Source: Bemisia tabaci
Taxonomy: Eukaryota > Arthropoda > Insecta > Hemiptera > Aleyrodidae
DNA: 64,000 bases
Assembly (NCBI RefSeq): GCF_918797505.1
Contig: NC_092800.1
Span: forward strand, 23,575,577-23,639,576
Direction: 5' to 3'
Part shown: positions 1 through 10,591 of the stretch, in pieces
How positions within the stretch are numbered: the first letter of the stretch is position 1
Layout of the letters: each line of letters starts with the position of its first letter
Program-made: the position numbers and the translations under genes
The notes under the pieces: model-generated
Databases searched by the model: none
Told to the model about the DNA's origin: nothing
What the model saw: the letters and a program-made list of their open reading frames with translations, nothing else

Positions 1-90
1 TTCAACCATCTGCTTCCACCAATGAAGCCCGCATCCTTTTTGTCTGCTTTATCTACAGCTTTGTCTATCAATTTCAATAATCTACCCGCT
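1..90. repeat. MITE-A, truncated right half
   Basis: The sequence matches the right halves of the full copies at 16376 and 22409: TTGTCTATCAATTTCAATAA followed by a CCCGC-like terminus. The left half lies before the window. Confidence 0.75.
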
Positions 91-140
91 GGGGGGTAAA
101 CATTCATGATCTTGCAATCTCTTGAGATATGAGCCCAAAT

Positions 141-392
141 CGACTGTACTAAGCAAAAAGGAACCAAGCCACATCAGTTATTGTCAAATTTATTGGGCAA
201 TGTGATTTTTTACATGAAAATGGTTGTGCAGATTTTTTTGCAAATTTCAGTGAATTTTCTGTATAGTTTTGAACAAATTCCTCAACATTTTGGCAAGATT
301 AAGCATGAGCGTTCTCCCAGAAAAATTTAAATTGCCCAGTTAAGTTTTGAAATAGCTGATGTGGCTTGGTTCCTTCCAGCTAAATGCGGTCC
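141..392. mobile_element. MITE-B copy 1
   Basis: Terminal inverted repeats begin CGACTGTACTAAGCA and end GCTAAATGCGGTCC. Subterminal AAGGAACCAAGCCACATCAG is mirrored near the other end. Both sides are flanked by AAAT (137-140 and 393-396), a 4-bp target duplication. There is no coding capacity. It lies in a Nup62 intron. Confidence 0.85.
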
Positions 393-1009
393 AAATTATG
401 TATACCCTCAAGATAGAAATTCCCAAAAATAAAAGGTTCTCTCAGTGGTAATAGTGAGAAAAATTGCATATTTTCTTAAGAGAATAAAATTGGATTATAA
501 GAAACGATCAGAGCCTTGGAAATTTTTGTATCCCTGAAAGGTGCTCAATCGCTTCATTCTAGCAGTAGTTACAGATACTAAATTGTAACCTACGTTCTTA
601 AATCCGCGCAACTTTTGGGAAGGAATGAAATCATACTGAGCAGCCCTAAATCTTTGAATTATAATTAAGGCCTCTGGTAGGTGGAGGAACTGGAGGATGC
701 AAGTGACAGCTTTTTTTAAAATTTTTAATCATGATCCTAGTGATATAGAACCAAACTTACTTTAAAATAAACTTCGGACAACAATTGACCTTAAGAATTT
801 AACTTTCAGCTGTATAACATCTGTTCAAACTTTCCATTTGTAATAGTAGTAGTAGCAATCTGATAATGAACTATGTTTTAAAAAAATAAATAAAAAAATA
901 ATAATAATAATAAAAAAAAAACACTTTTCATGTGCTGTGAGATTCAATGTACCTGATTTTTTAACTTTATCCAGTGGTTTACCATTATTTCCTTTCTTTT
1001 TCAACACAG

Positions 1010-1241
1010 CATCAGGAACAACTGGATTTTCTCTTGGAGGCGCTCCTGCAGCCCAAACCACAGCAACTCAAGCCACTTCCACGGTGCCAACGGCCACAGC
1101 TTTAACAACACCTGCAACTTCTGCTGCACCAGCTACTCAAGATGCAGCAAAACCGGGCTTCTCCCTTAACTTTTCCATGCCAGCAGCTACTTCCTCCGCT
1201 GCAACAACTGGCTCATCTCTTCTACCGAGCACTACCATTGC
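1010..1241 (+). CDS. Nup62: Nup62 exon, end of the FG/Thr-Ala-rich region
   Basis: The acceptor is a pyrimidine-rich TTTTCAACACAG ending at 1009 and the donor is GTAAGC at 1242. The exon enters in the middle of a codon (first two bases CA complete it) and leaves with two bases of an Ala codon. It is rich in Ala, Thr and Ser, with GF motifs at both ends, as expected for the linker between the FG repeats and the coiled coil. Reading upstream of 1009 in the same frame gives non-FG sequence, which supports an intron there. Confidence 0.9.
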
Positions 1242-3679
1242 GTAAGCCTTAGATTATCATATTACTTTTCTTTTAGCTTTAGTGGAAAAGGCTTATGCAT
1301 GTGTGCTTAAAAGCAATACTCAATCCACCACTGTCCAATCCCCTACAGAAGAAGAAGAACCAACTCATTTGCTCTCACATCAAAAATTTGAGCGCACAAG
1401 AACTGAAAACTGTTAAACTTGGTTGAGGAATGGTTCCTTTGGACTCATTCTCATTTTGGTATGATATAGAATGAAGTAGAATTGCTACACTGGAGCTTTA
1501 TCATCAGCCAGGACTTGTCAATCTGTTTTTTCTCTCTTAAGTGCATTTTGGTCTCTTTAGTTCACATTTCTACTTTTTTCCCCTGTCATTTTCTTATCCA
1601 CACAATACATTTATCGCCGTGCTGATTCTTTCATTAATAGTTTGATAGATGCTGAATTATCCCCACATTTGGTGTAGTGTCATCCTCCCTGTAGTCAGCG
1701 GTAAAATCTATACAAGAATCGTCCAATGAACTGGTGTACCAGTGAATGTGTCAAAGTTTAGTTCCCTTAATGAGTATGCTTTTCCAATATATGCTTGAGG
1801 GCGCTCAAGTTGAGTATGCTTTATAAGTATCGACAAGTTCATCACAGTGATAAGAGAGCGAGAGACACAATAGCCCGAATGCAGACAACAATAAAAACAC
1901 ACTAAAATACAAAAAACAAATGGGTTTACAAGGCTAGAGGAGACACAAAACAACCAGGACGTTTCGGGCCAATTACATGCCCATTCTCAACTGGAACAGA
2001 GGCTAAAAAATATAAAAATTAAAACAAGAAAATGAGCATGCAACTGACCGAGGTAGGAATCAGTGCAAACACACAATCATCACATTGAGCATACAGTTCT
2101 GTTAGGTCTTGATATGAATTTTTTTCATTTTTCTGTTTCCTTTAGAACCTCCACCACAACTGCCCCATCAAGCACACCTGCATCCATAAACTTTGTTCAA
2201 CTAGAAGAATCAATCAACAAATGGACTCTGGATCTAGAAGAACAAGAGAAGACTTTCATGAACCAGGCCGCCCAGATCAATACTTGGGATCATTTTCTTA
2301 TTAAAAATGCAGATAAGGTATGGTACATACTGCATAATATTCCGTTAATACACCTTTATACTGTCGTGCTAAGGAGTGAGGGTAAATATTTCATAAGCTG
2401 ACTGAATTTTCTCTAGTTTGAAAAGTGATAGAAGGAAAATAGGTTTGAAAAGGGAACCAACACTGTTTTAGAGTATTTTCTGAAGGAAATTCACTACTGC
2501 GTTCCCCCTAATGGTAGGACCTGGACTGGGGACTTTGTAAAAAGCACTTATCTCGAGTCTTAAATCACGAATATCCATGCCATTCATTTCCTGTCGTTTG
2601 TATATTTTTAGTCTTCTATTTGTAAGAAATTTGACAGATTTCCCTGTCAAGTTAAGAATTAAAAGAATTGTGACAAAAACAACTAACAATCCTCTAAAAT
2701 CTTCAGGAACACATCATACCAATGGGTGAAATGCGACACCAAGTATCTTAATTGTGGAGTTTCAAAATCTCTGCTCCTAGTTTATTTGTTTGAATAGGAA
2801 CAAATCAACTTTATAGCTTGAAATTTATACAGAATATTCCAATAGCAAAGTAGAAAATGTAAGAAAGTTTTCAAGAAATTACATAGACTAGTTTTCCAAT
2901 GAATAAATTAAGTATGACTGGAAGTTTACAACATCGCAAACGGAGATTCGTGGTCTCTAACTTATTTTATTCTTCACCAAACACAGGCACCAGCCAAACA
3001 TGATACGATACATGCAGCAAAGAAGGGGGGGGCTTATTTTGGGTCTGATACACCCTGTATAGAAATAATTTTGTTTTCCAGGTTTTTGGAACTTTTTAAT
3101 ATTTTCCCTTCTGCAGCAGCTCAGGGGGCAAGCTGATTAAATGATATGAAGGAAAGTTGTTTTTTTTTTCTCCCTCTTCTATCTCTCCTACCAATGACCG
3201 TTTTTTCTCTGTTTTCAGTCACTCTTTGCTTAAAGTCTGTTTCTATTTTTCAGATCGTATCTCTAAATAATGAAGTAGAAAACGTCAAACTTGAGCAAAA
3301 GAAATTAGACCACGAGCTCGATTTCATCTTAGCTCAACAGAAAGAATTAGAAGACTGTTTGGTTCCTCTGGAGAAAGAGTTGGCTTCCAATAATGCAGCA
3401 CGGGATCCTCAAAGAGAAAATATGTATCAATCGGCTGAGAATATTGATGTTCAATTGAAACAGATGTCGGAAGATTTGAAAGAAATCATCGAACATCTGA
3501 ATGACTCAAATAGGTCCCAGGACAATAGTGATCCTATAGTTCAAATTGGTCGGATTCTCAATTTCCACATGAATTCCCTCCAATGGATAGATCAGAGCAC
3601 ATTGCAAATTCAAAATCAGTTAGATGAAATTACTAAACTTCATGGTGTCTATCAAAAAGACAGTGATCGAATGTTTTAG
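1010..3679 (+). CDS. Nup62: Nuclear pore glycoprotein p62 (Nup62), 3' portion, three exons
   Basis: Joined exons 1010-1241, 2146-2317 and 3254-3679 give about 275 residues and a stop. Nup62 is the central-channel FG nucleoporin; its C-terminal coiled coils bind Nup54 and Nup58 and its FG repeats bind transport receptors. The first exon here holds a Thr/Ala-rich FG segment with GFSLGG and GFSLNFSM. Exons two and three encode the Nsp1_C coiled-coil domain: INFVQLEESINKW, then KLEQKKLDHELDFILAQQKE, AENIDVQLKQM, DLKEIIEHLN and HMNSLQWIDQ, which are the conserved blocks of animal Nup62. Splice sites are consensus and phases agree. The start codon and most FG repeats lie upstream of the window, so the gene is partial at its 5' end. 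The C-terminus (QKDSDRMF) looks slightly shorter than in vertebrates. No other locus in the window is related. The family call is very secure. Confidence 0.95.
1242..2145. other. Nup62 intron with a Penelope-like remnant
   Basis: A 904-bp intron between two solid exons. The part at about 1700-2060 includes a hammerhead-like motif on the minus strand (annotated separately). The rest is AT-rich and unremarkable. Confidence 0.85.
1954..1994 (-). ncRNA. Hammerhead-ribozyme-like motif (Penelope-like element remnant)
   Basis: Read on the minus strand, CCAG is followed by TTGAGAA (compare the hammerhead CUGANGA core), a stem TGGGC...GGCCC, then GAAACGTC and CTGG. CCAG and CTGG can pair as stem I, and ACGT can act as a very short stem III. 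This order matches the minimal hammerheads reported in Penelope-like retroelements. The first core base is U rather than C, so activity is doubtful. No reverse transcriptase is seen nearby. Confidence 0.4.
2146..2317 (+). CDS. Nup62: Nup62 exon, start of the coiled-coil domain
   Basis: The acceptor is TTCCTTTAG at 2145 and the donor is GTATGG at 2318. The first base completes the Ala codon begun at 1240. It encodes a Ser/Thr-rich stretch, then NFVQLEESINKWTLDLEEQE, the signature opening of the Nsp1_C domain, and ends exactly after a Lys codon (phase 0). Confidence 0.93.
2318..3253. other. Nup62 last intron
   Basis: A 936-bp intron from a GTATGG donor to a TTTTTCAG acceptor. It is AT-rich, contains a G-run near 3027, and has no recognisable gene. 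Confidence 0.85.
3254..3679 (+). CDS. Nup62: Nup62 terminal exon, coiled coils and stop
   Basis: The acceptor TTTTTCAG ends at 3253, entry is in phase 0, and the stop codon TAG is at 3677-3679. The 141 codons carry heptad-rich helices with the conserved FILAQQKELE, ENIDVQLKQM and NSLQWIDQ blocks. These pack against Nup54 and Nup58 in the pore channel complex. Confidence 0.95.
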   Translation: MVSLNNEVENVKLEQKKLDHELDFILAQQKELEDCLVPLEKELASNNAARDPQRENMYQSAENIDVQLKQMSEDLKEIIEHLNDSNRSQDNSDPIVQIGRILNFHMNSLQWIDQSTLQIQNQLDEITKLHGVYQKDSDRMF

Positions 3680-4245
3680 TTTCAAAAGCATTAATTGATT
3701 CTAAGTTTCTTTTAAAACAATTTTCAATATTTAAACCTTTTACAGCAAATAGTTGGAAAGATGGATGTCTCCAAGACTTATTTTAAAAGAAACAAAGTTG
3801 TAAAAAAAAAGCTGTGCAACTGTTGAGCAGTGATAAAGTAGTTCTAATGCGTATTATAAATGAACTCTTTATATAATAAGATGCCTTTCCATGCAAGATG
3901 TCTTAGACACTCGACTTTCTATAATTGGACGTATTTCTGCCAAACGGGATTATGTGCATTACGACATGAACCCTGAGACCCACAAAAATGTAAGCTTAAC
4001 AGGGCTCACGTCATATGCACACAGTTCCGTTTGGCAGAAATACGTCCAATATTCCTGTCAAAATGCACCAGATTTCCGTTTCAAGCTTGAGACTTTGAGC
4101 TTCCTCTTTTGAAAATTCGAAGAGCTCATAATGTTCTGTTTTTAATTTCTACTCAATGAGTCAAACTAATTGTAAGTCCTAATTGTAATATATTACCAGT
4201 TTATTTTCTAATATTTTTGTAAAATAAAGATTTTAAGTCAGTACC
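3680..4245 (+). other. Nup62: Nup62 3' UTR with polyadenylation signal
   Basis: AT-rich sequence follows the stop codon. AATAAA occurs at 4223-4228, about 550 bases downstream of the stop, and T/GT-rich sequence follows it near 4245. The UTR holds a 128-bp inverted-repeat element at 3923-4050. Confidence 0.75.
3923..4050. repeat. Short hairpin MITE in the Nup62 3' UTR
   Basis: ATTGGACGTATTTCTGCCAA at the left is perfectly mirrored by TTGGCAGAAATACGTCCAAT at the right. A related element with TTGGACGTATTCATGC-like ends is at 21430-21515. It has no coding capacity. In the transcript it would fold into a long hairpin. Confidence 0.8.
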
Positions 4246-5700
4246 CCTCTGATGTTTTCCTCTTTTCTTCCCCTAAATTTTCTATGAATTTTATATTTTT
4301 CTTTGAACTTCCTTGCATTGCTAAGTTTTTCCATCTAGTCATTCATCAAGGTTTCGTGTTCTCTTTTTTAGTTCAGTTTAATTTAATTTCATGACCCCTG
4401 AATGACTTAGCAGTGAAGAATATTACTAGTAATATACCATAGAATATTACTAGCATTATAGTAATATAGTTAGTAGAAAAATATTATGAGGTCCACTTGT
4501 TAAGCAGAAATACATGTAACGAATTGTTAATATTTTCTATTTGCACCAACTTTTTTATCTAAAATCCTTGAGAAATAACTCCTAATCAAATTTCCGCTCA
4601 TAAGTTACATTGACTAAGAAGTGAATCAAAAAGACAATTTAGCTTGCCCATGGACGAATCAACCATGGATAATTGATTGAGGGGCACTATTTTCTCCTTA
4701 TTTTTAATTTTAATTTCCAACCTTTAATATCTCATTGCTTTGTTCCAATATAGAATTACTCGAGTTTTTTGTGTTTTATGAATTAGGTAGGTACCTACCT
4801 TTCTTATAATTCAAGGAATGAACATTTTACTCTTGTTATATCGTTACCGGTCATCATCTGTGGCAGTGCAGAAAGAATCATACAGAGAACCAGCACAGGA
4901 CACACTTGAGCAAAGGAATTCCTGTATACAATGACCCAAATGTAGATGAGGCTTCAAGAATCTTTATCAATTACACAAATCTTAACAGGAACGGATTAAT
5001 TCGCATAAAGTTTGAACCATCAAAAAGTGGTTTGAAGTTTTCTTCCTCCATGATTCAATGCCTAAGGATGAAGTTTCAAAGGGAACTAAGTTCATGTTTA
5101 AAATGTTTTTTCGCGGCTGACTTTTAACATGAGAACTACTCCTAAATAATTTTTCCCTATCTATATTCTATCCCTAAAATTTTAAAACTGCCCCAGTTTT
5201 TTCTCAGTTGAATTACTTACAAACGAAGTATACTTTAAAACTACAACAGAGGGTGATAGAAGAACCTGTCTTCCGTGTAGCATTACAAAAATTTTACACG
5301 AATTAAGATGGCATGGTTTCTGTCCCACTCTTAGAACGTTGAATTATTTTGTAGCGGATTCTAAACCATTTCTCATCTTTCTTTCGCGTTTTGCGGAAGA
5401 ACACGCTGAGTGTTGTTGGCGGTAGTAAGCCAATCCCACTAATTCGTAGTTCAAATTTAGCGGCTTACTTAATAACTTAGATGACGCCCAAGATGGCCAC
5501 CATGATCAAGTTGCTCCTTTTTTTTTCCTACGTCATCAGTGTGCAACAATCACATGTGCGCGGATAGCAAGATTGCAATAGTTTTTTGAAGTTTTCCTCT
5601 CAAATCAGTGCGGAAAAAATTATTTTATCGCATGATATGGCAACCATGCTCATGTGGCGCCCCTCCGTTTCGCTCGTCTGGACGTAAACGATTTCATGAA
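4246..5700. other. No gene seen
   Basis: AT-rich intergenic sequence after the Nup62 poly(A) signal. A 73-codon open frame at 4906-5127 does not resemble a known protein and lacks supporting signals. From 5390 the base composition becomes less AT-rich. Confidence 0.55.
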
Positions 5701-6081
5701 TGGATGACAGTCTTTTTCATGTATTCGTGTGTTTACATTGCGATGAGCATGATACTGATTCCGTGACGGTAGCACAGCACTTCGTGTCTTCGTGTGGATT
5801 TGGATACTCCTGTTTTTCATCCTTTTAAATTGTGTTTTTGAATTTTAGTGTTTCGTGTGTGCCTTCATCAGTTCCGCTCTCTCTGCCTGTCGGATTTATT
5901 TTCGTCGCGTGCCGCGGCCGTAGTTTCTCTCCTAATTTAGCTGTCCATCGTAGTGTCAACAAGTCCTACAGTTCCTTATCATATGGTATCAAAATTCTGA
6001 ATATTTGCCGCGTGTAATTTCAGTCTACTCCTCGTATTTTCTTTCATCTGTTGTACTGCCAATTTACTCATCTCGTTTGCG
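5701..6081 (+). promoter_or_regulatory. Possible promoter and noncoding first exon
   Basis: Unlike its surroundings this stretch is CpG-containing and T/C-rich, and it ends in GCG followed by GTAAGTC at 6082, a near-perfect splice donor. Short open frames inside it stop before the donor (the last at 6017), so if transcribed it would be a 5' UTR exon. No TATA box or coding exon can be tied to it. It could start the long + strand gene suggested by the candidate exons at 16038, 30670 and 62805, or be chance. Confidence 0.22.
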
Positions 6082-7196
6082 GTAAGTCTCGATCGTTTCA
6101 TCCCTTTTTAAACTCGATTTTTAAATGACCTACTAATGGTTGGGTCGCCTGAAGAGTGGTTGCTTATTTCCTGATCATCCTGATTTAATGCTTTCACAAC
6201 TATCTTAAGACCTAATTTGAGCTTAACTCACAATCTATACCTTTTCTGCTGTGCTGAAAGTCAGTATTTTTTGTCTTGTTGTCGTCGGTTTTACCATGTC
6301 CTATATTGATCACATGCACGTCAACTTCAGTCCGACTCGTTTCCGTACGGCTCACTATCAACTGAATCTCCAACATGTTACAAAATCGTTTTTCTCATCA
6401 AGTGGTGGAGCATTTCTAAGGTGTACACATGTGCTCTTGGTACAATGTAAACCACCTGTTGATTCTGTCCCAGCCTGTCTGCAGAAGTTCCTTAAGTGCA
6501 AACCATTCACTTGGTCTGCAGCATACAGGCATCTAGAGCCAAGTATTTATCTCCCGTGCAATTTCTAGAACATGACACTCATGAAAATGTTGCCATCTCA
6601 TCAGTTTTTCTATAGTTCAGGTTTTGTCATCATGAAGAAGAGACCAACTACTTTCTCGCTTATATTCAAGCTTAGTGGCAAGTTTCTAACCCTAAGCGTA
6701 AGCTACCCTCCTCCCCCTGAAGGAAGTCATAGGTCACTGTATTATGTCGAGAAAGATCAACAATCATAAGATACTTGCACATTTCAAGCGTGTGTAGTTC
6801 TTGGCTATTTTCATAATTTTTATGCTGTACAAAGCTGTTAAAAGTAAATCTGTGGACAGTTTTCAATGGAACTGAATGATCATGGACAGTGCACTGATAG
6901 GTGGTCACAGTCAGAAAATTTCCCTTTTTGTACTGAGGATGAAACTACAATGTGACCTTTCATAATTGGCAGCACCGTTTTTACAAGAAATAAAAGAAAA
7001 ATCACGTAGCCCAAAAACTGCAAAGATGGAGTGCTAGCTTCTGAAACATTTTTGCTCTTCTGTCGCAGTGATTTTTCATCAAATTTTATTATCATACTTA
7101 TTTAGAAATTATTGAGTCCATACATTCACGAGAACTGTAATAATAGTCAATAACTACCTCTGCAGATTGTCAAAATGAATGAATTGTTGGTTTTCA
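6082..7196. other. No gene seen
   Basis: Open frames of 60-105 codons on both strands overlap each other and match no family I recognise. No repeat family from elsewhere in the window is evident. Confidence 0.5.
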
Positions 7197-7462
7197 TATA
7201 TCGACGGTGTAAGTCCGCAACCACGTATCTCGGTTTGCGGCGTCGCAGACCTCCTTTCATACCTACCTTATTTTTTACATGAAAAACTACTCAACGGCAA
7301 TCCTTAAAAACTGCCGTGATTTTTCTTCTCAGTGCCAAGAAAATTTTGCAAAAACTTCAAGGATTGATGTCAATTTGTTCTCATTTAAAAAATAAAATAT
7401 GAACGGAGATTTTCAAATACCACAAACGAGACTTGTGGTTGCGGACTTACACTGTTGATATA
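7197..7462. mobile_element. MITE, about 265 bp, ends TATATCGACGGTGTAAGTCC
   Basis: The first 28 bases are mirrored by the last 28 with about two mismatches, including GTAAGTCCGCAACCAC and GTGGTTGCGGACTTAC. The interior is AT-rich and noncoding. It appears once in the window. Confidence 0.75.
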
Positions 7463-8480
7463 CAAATCAGTTTCATGTCAGATGAACACAAGGTAAATGG
7501 AAAATTTGTATGAACCTAATTTAATTCACTTTTTGTAAGATATCCTCCAACAGAATTTAAGTATTTCCATCAGCCTTCGGTTGTCAGTGCACAGGATTGC
7601 CGGTTTTTTCTAAGATGAAATGCCCTTCGATTCTGGAGAAACTCTTCAGACTCGCTTCTTATTATATGCAAACCCTATTCTGCCATCAAATATTCTCTTC
7701 AAAGAGATAGGTGTATTATTTTGGTTTGCTGCATGCAGTAGCTAACAAGTTCGAGTTTCTGCATCAACTGATCAAATTGAGCCCTAGGGGGAAAAAAAGA
7801 TTGATTAAAGTCGTTTTCCTTCAGCCAAGTGGCTTTATAATATTTCCTTTTTGAAATGAGTTCTTGTTTTCATGCAATTTTCTAACCGGTACTCGGGTAG
7901 AATATGATGTGGTGGGGCTTCTCATCATGCCAATATCTCGGTCAAAATAAGCAACGCACGATAATAACGCCTTGATACAACTGTTCGCATTTTATGGATG
8001 CGCGTGTTGCATACGGAAAAATGGAAGGCGCGCCACTACGAATACGTGGCAACAATGTGTAATTTTTTGTGTATTTTACAAAACCGATGGACAAATCGCG
8101 TATTTATTGAACGTTCACGAAAATGTGCACAATAATATCTCATGATCAAACACTGGTCAAAGCGGACATTGAGCGCGCAACTATTCGAACTCCAGAGTGG
8201 GTATGTGGTATCACGCGAACATTAAGAAAAATCTTAACCTGTCTTAAATTACTAACGTTTATGAATGCCGTGATAATTTTATGAAAATTGTCTAATTTTC
8301 ACGTTTTTACAGTACCGCTTGAAATTTTGCGTACATACAAATGTTCTGCACTTATAGAATCATTACAATTTTAAAAAATGCATGTACCTCTTGCAAAGAT
8401 TTACTATCGATCCTTTTTTGTTGTGCGCAACGTTCTCTACGTGAAAATATTCGCGTTTCTATCTCTTAATATTTTGAGTA
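7463..8480. other. No gene seen
   Basis: AT-rich intergenic DNA without an open frame worth reporting and without a repeat shared with other parts of the window. Confidence 0.5.
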
Positions 8481-9000
8481 CAGTATAGTCTCGATTATCC
8501 GCGACTTTTTTCAGGAACTTGAGCGATCCGTAGCAAACAAGTTTGAGGTCAAACTGTTTTACAAAATGTCTGAATGCTGTTTAACAGGGAAAAACTACCG
8601 ATCATGTACTGATCCCTACCATTTATGCACGATATTCGAGTATCCGCGATATTCGATTAACCGCGGTTTTCGATTAACCGCGATTTTCGAGTATCCGCGA
8701 TATTCGATTAACCGCGATATTCGATTAACCGCGATACTCGAGTATCCGTGATATTCGATTAACCGCGATATTCGAGTATCCGCGATATTCGATTAACCGC
8801 GATATTCGATTAACCGCGATATTCGATTAACCGCGATATTCGAGTATCCGCGATATTCGATTAACCGCGATATTCGAGTATCCGCGATATTCGATTAACC
8901 GCGATATTCGAGTATCCGCGATTTCGATTAACCGCGATATTCGATTAGGTATCCGCGATACCTCCAGTTCCAATCAGCGCGGATAATCGAGACTATACTG
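8481..9000. mobile_element. Pogo-like non-autonomous element with internal minisatellite
   Basis: The ends are CAGTATAGTCTCGATTATCC and its mirror GGATAATCGAGACTATACTG. CAG-starting ends with a CTCGATTATCCG core resemble pogo/Tigger elements, and a TA precedes the left end. The right neighbour is CA, so the TA duplication is not intact. The interior is almost wholly a 17-bp tandem array. No transposase is present. Confidence 0.7.
8629..8965. repeat. 17-bp minisatellite
   Basis: Two alternating versions of a 17-bp unit, GATATTCGAGTATCCGC and GATATTCGATTAACCGC, with some shortened and variant copies. Each contains a version of the ATTATCCGCG core of the host element's own ends, suggesting the array grew from the terminal repeat. 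Confidence 0.85.
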
Positions 9001-9406
9001 CACGTTATTGTTTCCGGACCCGGGGGTTTAAATCTTCTTTGAGATTAGCACCGTAGCCTCATGGCTTTAGAGAGTTATCTCACAACGGAAATTTTTCTCG
9101 ATTTCGGCCATTTCAAATGCTAAATATTTTCTCCCACCAACGAAAAGTGGTGATAAACAGAACTAACACCCCCCCCCTTTCTTTTCACGAAAATATCTGG
9201 CTTATGCCACTGGGTGAGATGCCAAAACTCATTCCAAGCTGCCAAGAAGGGCAACCTGAGGCCAATTTTCGTGTGGAAAATCGGCAACTTGGAACATTCG
9301 TGTCACGATCGGCGGGAAACTTGCCAAAATAATTTTCCCCGCATATTACTCCTTAGTCTGAAGATGATCAGGCTTTGTAAAACCAGGGGATGACGTTTAT
9401 CCTCAG
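9001..9406. other. No gene seen
   Basis: Unique sequence between two elements, with a short C-run near 9169. A 71-codon open frame at 9117-9332 is not recognisable. Confidence 0.5.
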
Positions 9407-10167
9407 TTCTGCACTGCCGTGCTAAGGAAGAACGCCGTACGAGCCATCAGGCGTTGCCAAATTTCCTTTGACAAATCACGAACGTTCGAGAAAATTTGTG
9501 AATATTTCTTTTCAAAATTTCCAGAGGATTTCGTTCGTAATTTGATTTCAAGTGTCTGGAAATTTAAAGGAAAAATATATGTATTGGAGACGTTGCATTT
9601 GTGAGGGATTTGCGATTTGACTGTTGATTCTTGTGTAAAAGTTCGCGGGAAACACGATGGTGCCACTGGTTTTCTCTGAAATTAACGCCCAAGCTCAAAA
9701 TAAGCTCTCAAGTTGAGGCCAAAATGGAGAGGATATCCCACGCTATCCTGAGAGTCCACCTCTATACCAAAACAAACTCTCCATGCAAAGATAGGGAGCA
9801 AATACATTAGCAGGGATGCCGTGTTTTCAGTTTTGGAGTCCCCAAATAAAGTGGCAGCCCTGTCAATGTATTTGCTCCCTATCTTTGCATGGAGAGTTTG
9901 TCTTGATGTAGACGTGGACTCTCAGAGTAGGGTGGGATATCCCCTTCATTTTGACCTCAACTTGAGAGCTTTTTTTGCGCTTGAGAGTTGATTTCAGAGA
10001 AAACCAGTGGCACCATCGTGTTACTCGCTAACTTTTACGTAAAAATCAACAGTCAAATCGCAAATCCCTCACACATTCAACATCTCCATTTTCTTCAGAA
10101 ATTAATATTTTACGAGAGGAAATTCGGCAACATTCGAATGCTCTTAAACGTTTTTCTTTAGTACTGC
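9407..10167. mobile_element. MITE-D copy 1, split by MITE-E
   Basis: The left end TGCCGTGCTAAGGAAGAACG and GTTGCCAAATTTCCTTTGAC are mirrored on the right by GAAATTCGGCAACATTCGAA and a TTCTTTAGTACTGCA end. The same architecture is seen intact at 33372-33627. The interior from 9586 to 10087 is a MITE-E, so E landed after D. Confidence 0.7.
9586..10087. mobile_element. MITE-E copy 1
   Basis: Begins GGAGACGTTGCATTTGTGAG and ends CAACATCTCC in mirror. Long inverted arms (about 230 bp each) run through GATGGTGCCACTGGTTTTCT and GCTCTCAAGTTGAGGCC. The short centre contains a CATGGAGAGTTTGTCTT-type stretch. Noncoding. Nested within MITE-D. Confidence 0.85.
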
Positions 10168-10259
10168 ACCAAAGACAGATCTTTACACGAAATGGCAACA
10201 CCTGTAAGGACACGGCGCGGACCGACCAACCAGATGCATTCTTGCACGAGACGGGCCAA

Positions 10260-10395
10260 AGGACGTCTCTCCTTCTCCCGCGCAAGGGCGTATCTCGATT
10301 CCAGAATGAGACTCAGAGAACATGGAATTATATGTGAAGCAAGGCTCACGTTGAAATTGAGATACGTCCTAGCGCCAGAAGAGCGACGAGGAGTC
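10260..10395. mobile_element. MITE-K copy 1, diverged
   Basis: CGCAAGGGCGTATCTCGATT is mirrored by TTGAGATACGTCCTAGCGCC and AGCGACGAG. This is the oldest-looking of five K copies: its outer GTCAGAGG bases are eroded. Confidence 0.55.
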
Positions 10396-10591
10396 ATCGA
10401 CTTTGAAATGACCTTCGGAAATTATGGGCGCTCGACGAGAAAGTATTTTTTCAACCTCAACTTTTACTTTCCGTCCAACTCATCGTAATAATTTTCCCCT
10501 CTCTCCCGCCCCCCTCCTTTGCTGCTTAGGGCTTCAGGATGTAGAGTAAGTTAGAACAAGCGCCCCATTGACTCCGCTTCCAACTTCAGTT

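Larger units (their letters stand above)
1..1009. other. Nup62 intron (upstream part), carrying MITE-A and MITE-B copies
   Basis: There is no open frame resembling FG repeats here. The stretch holds a truncated MITE-A end (1-90), a complete MITE-B (141-392) and AT-rich sequence including an A-rich tract near 885-925. It ends in the polypyrimidine acceptor of the 1010 exon. Confidence 0.75.

Noticed and set aside
6251..6568. 105-codon frame with a hydrophobic N-terminus, like a signal peptide.
   Set aside because: No ATG at the stated start and no similarity I recognise; frames of this length are expected by chance here.
8566..8751. Open frame with repeated IFEYPRYSINR peptide.
   Set aside because: It is the 17-bp minisatellite translated; 17 is not a multiple of three and no start context supports it.
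8629..8965. CRISPR-like regular repeats.
   Set aside because: Units are contiguous without spacers and the DNA is eukaryotic.
10204..10488. 98-codon Arg-rich open frame.
   Set aside because: It is mostly MITE-K sequence read through.
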